Assembly: GCA_902802325.1 (NCBI GenBank) | Contig: CADCLV010000013.1 | Coordinates: forward strand, 1-44,047 | Reading direction: 5' to 3' | Length of the DNA stretch: 44,047 nt | Source of the DNA: Oscillospiraceae bacterium | GTDB lineage: Bacteria; Bacillota; Clostridia; Saccharofermentanales; Saccharofermentanaceae | Shown here: positions 38,317 to 44,047 of the stretch, in pieces | Layout of the letters: every line of letters begins with the position of its first letter | Position numbering within the stretch: the stretch's first letter is position 1 | The notes under the pieces: model-generated | The model's database searches: none | Told to the model about the DNA's origin: nothing | The model's input: only the letters and a program-made list of their open reading frames with translations | Translations under genes and position numbers: made by a program

Positions 38317-38334
38317 TTGAAATTGCGAACAGGA

Positions 38335-38369
38335 GGGGGAGAGATGGCATGCATTTCTCCCCCTTTTTT
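38335..38369 (+). terminator. Terminator after the small membrane-protein pair
   Basis: GGGGGAGA (38335-38342) and TCTCCCCC (38356-38363) form an 8-bp stem followed by TTTTTT. Confidence 0.9.
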
Positions 38370-38412
38370 CATACGACACAAAGACCGGCCATGTCGGCCT
38401 CAGGAGATATCT

Positions 38413-39168
38413 ATGAATACGAAAGCCAAACAAATCCTCGAAGCTGTGGAACGCGGCGAGATGACATCGGAAGAAGCGCTTTTGCAGTTAAAGGCAGCTC
38501 CTTTTGAAGATCTGGGCTATGCCAAGATCGACTATCACAGAAGTATCCGCCAGGGTGTCCCGGAAGTCATCTATGGCGCAAGTAAGACCCCGGCACAGAT
38601 CTGCGGGATCCTCTCTTCCATGAAAGAGAACGGACAGGAAAATGTTCTTATCACCCGTCTTTCAAAAGAAGCCGCCGCCAAGATCTCCAAATCCTATGAG
38701 ATCACTTACTATAAGGATGCCCGTCTCGGCTGTCTGGGCGAGATGCCGGAACCGGACGGGATCGGAAAGATCGTAGTCGCCACAGGCGGGACCAGCGATA
38801 TTCCCGTCGCCGAAGAAGCCGCCATCACGGCAGAGCGTTTCGGAAATGAAGTCGTACGTCTTTATGATGTGGGAGTCGCCGGACTTCACCGGCTTCTTGC
38901 TCATAAGGAAGAGATCATGACCGCCAGCGTCATCATTGCCATCGCCGGCATGGAAGGCGCCCTGGCCAGTGTCATCGGAGGACTTGCTGACTGTCCGGTC
39001 ATCGCCGTTCCCACCAGCGTCGGGTACGGTGCGGCATTCGAAGGGCTTTCCGCCCTTCTTTCCATGCTCAATTCCTGTGCCAGCGGCGTATCTGTCGTAA
39101 ATATCGATAACGGATTCGGAGCCGGCTATCTGGCCAGCATGATCAACCATATGGAGGCAAAATCATGA
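38413..39168 (+). CDS. larB: Nickel-pincer cofactor biosynthesis protein LarB
   Basis: 251 residues, AIR carboxylase (PurE)-like fold. Carboxylates nicotinic acid adenine dinucleotide and hydrolyses it to start synthesis of the nickel-pincer nucleotide used by lactate racemase and related enzymes. Motifs: DYHRSIRQGVPEVIYGASKT, VVATGGTSDIPVAEEAA and ...VPTSVGYGAAFEGLSALLSMLNSCASGVSVVNIDNGFGAG. Start ATG 38413 behind CAGGAGA. Overlaps larC by four bases (ATGA). No larE or lactate racemase gene in the window. Confidence 0.95.
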   Translation: MNTKAKQILEAVERGEMTSEEALLQLKAAPFEDLGYAKIDYHRSIRQGVPEVIYGASKTPAQICGILSSMKENGQENVLITRLSKEAAAKISKSYEITYYKDARLGCLGEMPEPDGIGKIVVATGGTSDIPVAEEAAITAERFGNEVVRLYDVGVAGLHRLLAHKEEIMTASVIIAIAGMEGALASVIGGLADCPVIAVPTSVGYGAAFEGLSALLSMLNSCASGVSVVNIDNGFGAGYLASMINHMEAKS

Positions 39169-40522
39169 AAACACTGTACATCGACTGTTCTATGGGCGCT
39201 GCGGGAGATATGCTCACCGCTGCTCTTCTCGAGCTTCTTCCCGACCGGGATGCATTTTTGCAGAAACTGAATTCCCGTGGAATTCCGGGAGTGACCTTTT
39301 CCTACGCTCCTTCCGTAAAGTGCGGCATCACCGGTACACACATGACCGTGACTGTCAACGGCCGGGAAGAAGACGAACACATGCATGACCACCACGAGCA
39401 CGAGCATGAACATGATCATGAGCATCACCACGACCATGACCATGAACATACCCACCATCACCACAGCGGGCTCCATGATATCGAAGAGATCGTGCAGAGC
39501 CTTCGTCTTCCGACCATGGTGGCTCTGGATGTCATGGCCGTCTATCAGGAGATCGCCGAAGCGGAAAGCCATGTCCATGGTATGCCGGTCGACCAGATCC
39601 ACTTCCATGAAGTCGGATCCATGGATGCAGTGGCCGATATTACAGCAGTATGCCTTCTGATGCATACCATCAAACCGGACGAAGTCGTAGTCTCTCCGAT
39701 CCATGTGGGATCCGGCCAGGTGAAATGCGCCCATGGAATCTTACCTGTTCCTGCACCAGCGACCGCCTATATCCTCCAGGGGATCCCCAGCTATGGCGGA
39801 AAGATCCAGGGTGAGCTCTGCACGCCTACCGGAGCCGCACTTCTGAAGCATTTTGCCACCCGCTTTGATTCCCAGCCGGTAATGCGTACGACCGCGATCG
39901 GCTATGGCATGGGCAAGAAAGATTTTCCTCAGGCCAACTGTATCCGCGTCATGCTGGGAGAAAAGATGGAAGAACCTAAAGCTGTTTCTTCTGGAAATGC
40001 ACCTGTCGCCGCAGCTTCTTCCGGATCCGGAGCCTCTTGTTCCTGTGACGAGCATATCGTAGAGCTTTCCTGCAACGTGGACGACATGACCGGCGAAGAA
40101 GTAGGCTTTGCCATGGAAGCTCTTTTGGAAGCTGGGGCAAATGAAGTCTATACTCTTCCCTGCGGCATGAAAAAATCCCGTCCGGGTATCCTTCTGACCG
40201 TTCTCTGCAAAAAAGAAAAGCGGGATGAGATGATCCGTCTTCTCTTTACCCACACTACCACCATCGGGATCCGGGAAGCCTTATTTCAGAGATATGTGCT
40301 GGATCGAAAGACCGAGACTATCAGAGATATGTGCTGGATCGAAAGACCGAGACTATCGAAACTCCCCATGGAACCGTAAGAAAAAAGATTTCTTCCGGCT
40401 ATGGAGTCACGAAAGAAAAATATGAATACGAAGACCTCTCAAAACTTGCCAGATTGCAGAATGGAACACTTCTGCAGGCAAGGACGGAAGTCCATATCAG
40501 TGAATGGGAACAGAAAAAATAA
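39165..40522 (+). pseudogene. larC: larC, frameshifted by a 35-bp tandem duplication
   Basis: LarC is the CTP-dependent nickel-insertion enzyme of the nickel-pincer cofactor. The first frame (39165-40379) has the N-terminal DCSMGAAGDML motif, the nickel-binding His-rich loop (DHHEHEHEHDHEHHHDHDHE and following) and HFHEVGSMDAVADI. It then stops after a duplicated segment. The real C-terminus (ETPHGTVRKKISSGYGVTKEK...EWEQKK) continues in another frame to TAA 40522. A perfect 35-bp tandem duplication (40286-40320 = 40321-40355) causes the shift; deleting one copy gives one 440-codon frame. LarC is known to be made by ribosomal frameshifting in Lactiplantibacillus, but here the cause is the duplication. 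Confidence 0.9.
40286..40355 (+). repeat. Perfect 35-bp tandem duplication in larC
   Basis: Two adjacent identical 35-mers beginning TCAGAGATATGTGCTGGATC. Since 35 is not divisible by three, it shifts the reading frame; loss of one copy by slippage or recombination would repair the gene. Confidence 0.97.
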
Positions 40523-40530
40523 GATGAAAA

Positions 40531-40568
40531 GACGCCCCGGAAAAAAATTCCCGGAGCGTCTTTCTTTT
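40531..40568. terminator. Bidirectional terminator between larC and ttdB
   Basis: GACGC/GCGTC and CCGG/CCGG stems around an A-rich loop, with TTTCTTTTT on the plus side and an A-tract on the other. Serves the convergent lar and tartrate dehydratase genes. Confidence 0.85.
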
Positions 40569-40592
40569 TATCTGACGTTCACATAATATCGG

Positions 40593-41171
40593 TCACAGAA
40601 GCTTCTCGAAACGCTCCTGGAAGATCTTCTTATTGTTGTCGAAGAGGTTATTGCCCTGGGTATCAATAGATACGATAAGCGGTCCGAATTCCTTGACCTT
40701 CATGATCCACAGCGCTTCCGGCATACCGAGATCCATCCATTCCACACCTACCAGTTCTTCCACTTCCTGGGCAGCCACTACGGCACATCCGCCCGGGAAA
40801 GCACAGTGGATCGCACCGAACTTCTTACAGGCTTCCGTTGTTTTTTCCAGCATACCGCCTTTACCGATGATCAGGCGAAGTCCGGTCTGCTCGATAAAGT
40901 CTGCCTCGGCCGATTCCATACGGCGGCTGGTGGTAGGACCTACGGAAACCATATACTGCTTGCCGTTTTCATCCTTTCCGACGATCGGGCCGGCATGGAA
41001 GATGGCGCCATCTTTAAACTCAAAGTTCTCCGGAAGGATCTTCTCCTTAACCACACGGCGGTGGCCGCTGTCGCGGCAGGTGGCCAGCATACCGGTCAGA
41101 TACACGGTATCACCGATACGCAGGTCTTTGATCTGGTCATAAGAAATCGGAGTCGTCAGTATTTTCTTCAT
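40593..41171 (-). CDS. ttdB: L-tartrate dehydratase / class-I fumarase beta subunit
   Basis: 192 residues, Fumerase_C family (mobile swivel domain). [91 protein letters not shown] and [19 protein letters not shown] are all conserved. Works with the alpha subunit to hydrate/dehydrate fumarate-malate or tartrate. Sequence alone does not settle the substrate. Confidence 0.88.
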   Translation of the reverse strand: MKKILTTPISYDQIKDLRIGDTVYLTGMLATCRDSGHRRVVKEKILPENFEFKDGAIFHAGPIVGKDENGKQYMVSVGPTTSRRMESAEADFIEQTGLRLIIGKGGMLEKTTEACKKFGAIHCAFPGGCAVVAAQEVEELVGVEWMDLGMPEALWIMKVKEFGPLIVSIDTQGNNLFDNNKKIFQERFEKLL

Positions 41172-41175
41172 GGTC

Positions 41176-42075
41176 TTACACCTCCAGGGACTTTCTATGG
41201 GAAAGGATCTCAGACGACAGATCCTTGTGAATGATCATGTCGCCGCGGCGGGTGGCCCAGCATCCGGTGGAAATGCCCACGCCAAGAGTCGCCGGGTGAT
41301 GCGCTGCCGCCTCGATATTTACGCCGAGGACAGTCTGGCTTCCGCCGAATCCCAGAGGAGCAATACCCAGAGAATTCAGACCGTCACGGATCTCGTCCTC
41401 CAGTTTTGCCACTGCCGGATATGTGCTATGTGTACCGATCGGACGAAGAAGTGCTTTCTTGGAAAGCATGGCCGAAGTCGCGGCACAGGTACCCAGACCG
41501 ATACCTACGCAAAGCGGCGGGCAGGCATTGGCGCCCCAATCCAGGATCGTCTGATAAACAAATTTCTTAATGCCCTCGACACCTTCCAGCGGCATCAGGA
41601 CCTTACTTCTGCCGGGAAGCGAGCATCCGCCGCCGGCCATATACATCCGAAGGCGAAGATCCGAAGATCCCGGAACCAGTTCATATTCGATATAAGGCGC
41701 ACCATAACCGGTGTTATCGCCGGTATTGTGCTCTGCTAAAGGCTCGACCACGTTCGGACGAAGCGGTGTCTGAAGTGTTGCCGCACGGCAGGCTTCCACC
41801 AGTACCTCCGGAATCTCCGCCTGATAAGGGAATTCCGTTCCGACTTCCACGAAATACTGGATCACGCCCGTATCCTGGCAAAGCGGACGATGCAGTTCTT
41901 TGGCAAGAGACAGGTCTGTCAGCATGCATTCGTACATCGTCTTGGCACTTTCGATCTTTTCCTGCTGGTGCATTTCCCGAAGCCTTGCTTCCACATCATC
42001 CGGCAGATAGATTCCCGTCATGGCGGTAAAATCCTGCACGGTTTTGACAAATTGCTGTCGTAACGTCTCTTCCAT
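41176..42075 (-). CDS. ttdA: L-tartrate dehydratase / class-I fumarase alpha subunit
   Basis: 299 residues from ATG 42073-42075 (GGGAGGATG upstream; longer frame rejected). Fumerase family with an oxygen-sensitive [4Fe-4S] cluster: cysteines in [24 protein letters not shown] and [11 protein letters not shown], plus [24 protein letters not shown]. It precedes the beta gene by 4 bp. The two subunits form one heteromeric enzyme. Fumarase activity would link to succinate or reverse-TCA flow; tartrate use is the alternative. Confidence 0.9.
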   Translation of the reverse strand: MEETLRQQFVKTVQDFTAMTGIYLPDDVEARLREMHQQEKIESAKTMYECMLTDLSLAKELHRPLCQDTGVIQYFVEVGTEFPYQAEIPEVLVEACRAATLQTPLRPNVVEPLAEHNTGDNTGYGAPYIEYELVPGSSDLRLRMYMAGGGCSLPGRSKVLMPLEGVEGIKKFVYQTILDWGANACPPLCVGIGLGTCAATSAMLSKKALLRPIGTHSTYPAVAKLEDEIRDGLNSLGIAPLGFGGSQTVLGVNIEAAAHHPATLGVGISTGCWATRRGDMIIHKDLSSEILSHRKSLEV

Positions 42076-42266
42076 AAAGCATCCTCCCATTGGTGACATT
42101 CGCATAGAAAGTATTGCACAAAACCACCTAAAAAACAACAAAACACGGGATTTACGATTCTGTCATTTCTTTTTGGGAATTATGGGCTAAAATATACCCG
42201 TGACGCAATTACTTCCGCTTTATATGGCCGGGAAGAGCCCGGCGCGGATCGAAAAGGAGAACCGAC

Positions 42267-43874
42267 ATGATTAGAAAGAGACTTCTCTCCGGCTTACTGG
42301 CACTGACTTTAGTATTAAGCTGCGTAGCATGCAGTAAGAGTGAAGAAACTACGAAAAAGAAGAAAAAGAAGAAAACGACTACCACCGAAACATCGGAGAG
42401 TCTGGAGCCTACCGAAAGCCCGTCGGAATCGGAAACCACAGAGTCCACCACGGAAGCTACGACAACGGAATCGACAACAGAATCTTCAGCCGCTCCGGCC
42501 GATCTCGATCCGGCTTTCGGTTTCGGAACCGGTACCCAGGATGACATGACTGCGAAGATCATGCAGCTGGATCGGGTCGTCGCCGCCGAAAAGCGTGGCA
42601 ACGGCACAACTTCTATCGGAAAGTATTATGTGATCTTTGAAATGCCACTGGACTGGAATGATCCTTCCAAAGGAAGTTTCTATCTCCGTTCCACCTTTTC
42701 TTATAAAGACGACACCGCGCCGAATACATTCCTTTGTAACGGCTACATGATGTATGACATGCTGATCGATTATGACTACCGTTACGATGTGGCAGCACGG
42801 TACGACACCAATGAGATCGAGTGCGAGCACCGCTTCTACGGCGCTTCGATCCCGAAGGGACTGTCCAACAGTTCTCCCGAATACTGGGAATATCTGACAG
42901 CGGAAAATGCAGCGGCAGACTTTCACCACATCATCACCGAGTTTAAGAAGATCCTTTCCGGAAAATGGATCTTTACCGGCGGAAGTAAGGGCGGACAGCT
43001 GACCATGTTCCACTCCCACTTCTATCCGGATGACTGCGCCGTCTACATGCCCTTTGTCGCACCGGGCGGAGTTTCCGCCGACGCACCGGATTTCTTCGAT
43101 TTCATATATAACGAGATCGGAGACGATGCTTATGGAAAAGAAAAGGCCGCCGAATACAGAAAACTGGTCCTGGATTTCCAGGTGGAAGCTATGAAACTCA
43201 AGCCGGTCCTTGCCGAGCGGTACTATCAGGCAGGGCTCGATGAAGGCGATACCTTCACCGACTACACCACACCGGAGATCTTATATGATATGGCGGTGCT
43301 GGATTTTGGCACCCAGCTGTGGCAGTACTATCAGAACTTTAGTGCTGTGCAGAAAGTCATGGACCTGGATCACCAAAGTGACGAATTCACAGAAGGTGTC
43401 TTTAAGCTGATCATCGGAGGCAACGAGCCGAATGTCTGGGCCACCAACAGTGAATACTTTGCTTACTATGTCCAGGCAGCGACCCAGAACGGCGAGCACG
43501 AATATGACTTTTCCTTTATCCGGGAAAGACTGAAAGAAGAAGGCTTAGAAGATCTTCTGACGGTCACGGAAGACATGGAAGAAGGTCTTTTGTACCGTAT
43601 GGTCTTCACCCCGGAAATGGTAGAAAAATTTACCTTTGACCAGTCGCTGTATAACGAACTGGTGAAGTGGTCTCATACCACACAGGATCTGGTCATCATG
43701 GTATACGGCGGCGCCGATGTATGGTACAGCATGCGCCTTCCGGACGTGACCGATAACCCGAATGTGCACATCTATGTAGCCAAAGAATTCTCACATGTTG
43801 CCACCATCGATTCTCTTCCGGTAAATGAGCAGACTGAGATCGATACGCTTGTGAAGGAAGCACTGGGAATCTAA
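42267..43874 (+). CDS. Lipoprotein peptidase, S37/PS-10 tripeptidyl aminopeptidase-like
   Basis: 535 residues. Lipobox (…LVLSCVAC, Cys22), then a Lys-rich and Thr/Ser/Glu-rich linker (~24-75) that would span the cell wall. The catalytic part has the nucleophile elbow GGSKGG (Ser about 238), the KGGQLTMFHSHFYPDDCAVYMPFVAPGG context typical of S37/PS-10 peptidases, and a C-terminal catalytic His in FSHVATIDSLP. Alpha/beta-hydrolase fold. Surface enzyme releasing tripeptides from the N-terminus of peptides, likely nutritional. Start ATG 42267 behind AAAAGGAGA. Confidence 0.85.
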   Translation: MIRKRLLSGLLALTLVLSCVACSKSEETTKKKKKKKTTTTETSESLEPTESPSESETTESTTEATTTESTTESSAAPADLDPAFGFGTGTQDDMTAKIMQLDRVVAAEKRGNGTTSIGKYYVIFEMPLDWNDPSKGSFYLRSTFSYKDDTAPNTFLCNGYMMYDMLIDYDYRYDVAARYDTNEIECEHRFYGASIPKGLSNSSPEYWEYLTAENAAADFHHIITEFKKILSGKWIFTGGSKGGQLTMFHSHFYPDDCAVYMPFVAPGGVSADAPDFFDFIYNEIGDDAYGKEKAAEYRKLVLDFQVEAMKLKPVLAERYYQAGLDEGDTFTDYTTPEILYDMAVLDFGTQLWQYYQNFSAVQKVMDLDHQSDEFTEGVFKLIIGGNEPNVWATNSEYFAYYVQAATQNGEHEYDFSFIRERLKEEGLEDLLTVTEDMEEGLLYRMVFTPEMVEKFTFDQSLYNELVKWSHTTQDLVIMVYGGADVWYSMRLPDVTDNPNVHIYVAKEFSHVATIDSLPVNEQTEIDTLVKEALGI

Positions 43875-43955
43875 AGAATCTACTGGGTTATTGGCATAGG
43901 GCTCCATGGATCGATCGTAATCATCGATTTCTTTCTGACTTTTCATCATGCCCTC

Positions 43956-44047
43956 TCACACTTTCCGTCCGTAGGGGATCTCGTAGTTCCAGGGCGCGAT
44001 GTCCTCGAAGGTCTTGGCGACGGCAAAGACATCTTCGTCGCGGAATT
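43956..44047 (-). CDS. C-terminal end of an unidentified protein (partial)
   Basis: The minus strand is open from the window edge to TGA at 43956-43958, encoding FRDEDVFAVAKTFEDIAPWN followed by YEIPYGRKV. GC-rich core-type codon use (CGC, GAC, GTC, ACC) supports real coding. Only 30 residues are visible, too few for a family call. 43875-43955 contains nothing else of note. Confidence 0.6.
   Translation of the reverse strand, partial: FRDEDVFAVAKTFEDIAPWNYEIPYGRKV

Noticed and set aside
43875..43955. Short minus-strand frame starting with two Met codons (around 43950) running into the S37 peptidase gene
   Set aside because: It would overlap the convergent peptidase coding sequence for most of its length and has no support beyond two ATG codons.

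Overview
The window looks like a chromosomal segment of a gut-type anaerobic Firmicute of class Clostridia, most probably Lachnospiraceae or a close relative. This rests on inference from gene content: a butyrate kinase plus phosphate acyltransferase pair, gatCAB, a split L-tartrate dehydratase/class-I fumarase, agr-type LytTR signalling, Sel1-repeat and PAS-GGDEF proteins, and a guaA-targeting integrative element. The core part (about 17.1-44.0 kb) is visibly more GC-rich than the accessory part (1-17.0 kb).

Layout. (1) 1-2.79 kb is the guaA-proximal end of one integrative element that runs off the left edge. It carries an agr-like histidine kinase/LytTR regulator pair and the 3' remnant of the element's own repressor gene. 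(2) 2.79-17.09 kb is a second, apparently complete ~14.3 kb element inserted at the 3' end of guaA. Its right arm holds the integration/replication/mobilisation module: Xis-like protein, DUF6291 protein, tyrosine integrase, MobC-like protein, and a divergent XRE repressor with ACCGAT operators. Its left end holds a TnpW-like protein and a hypothetical gene. Between lies an ~8.5 kb cargo bracketed by a 62-63 bp inverted repeat whose hairpin stems covary. The cargo contains a DUF3800 gene preceded by a small terminated structured RNA (type-III toxin-antitoxin-like order), a complete agr-type quorum-sensing circuit (AgrB, AgrC, AgrA and a divergent AgrD-like peptide sharing one LytTR site), and an output operon of two paralogous secreted proteins, a lipoprotein and a three-gene ABC transporter. 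(3) 17.1-44.0 kb is ordinary chromosome: guaA, a DUF2809/HExxH membrane protein, uppP, a CNNM/CBS transporter, YfhO-family protein, saccharopine-dehydrogenase-like protein, a degenerate HAD/uridine-kinase fusion, PAS-GGDEF, trmL, a Sel1-repeat membrane protein, gatCAB, buk-pta, a pair of small membrane proteins, larB-larC, tartrate dehydratase/fumarase, and an S37-type secreted peptidase.

How it fits together. Both element ends carry the same architecture (repressor 3' end, two arm repeats 11 bp apart, a GAAAG...CTTTC hairpin, then a copy of the last guaA codons), so the left junction reads as two related elements stacked in tandem at guaA. In the cargo, the AgrD-like peptide is probably processed by AgrB and sensed by AgrC. 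AgrA would then bind the direct repeats between the two divergent promoters and drive both its own operon and the secreted-protein/ABC operon, a plan typical of peptide-regulated antagonism or immunity loci. In the chromosome, larC is broken by a perfect 35-bp tandem duplication; removing one copy would restore a full-length reading frame.
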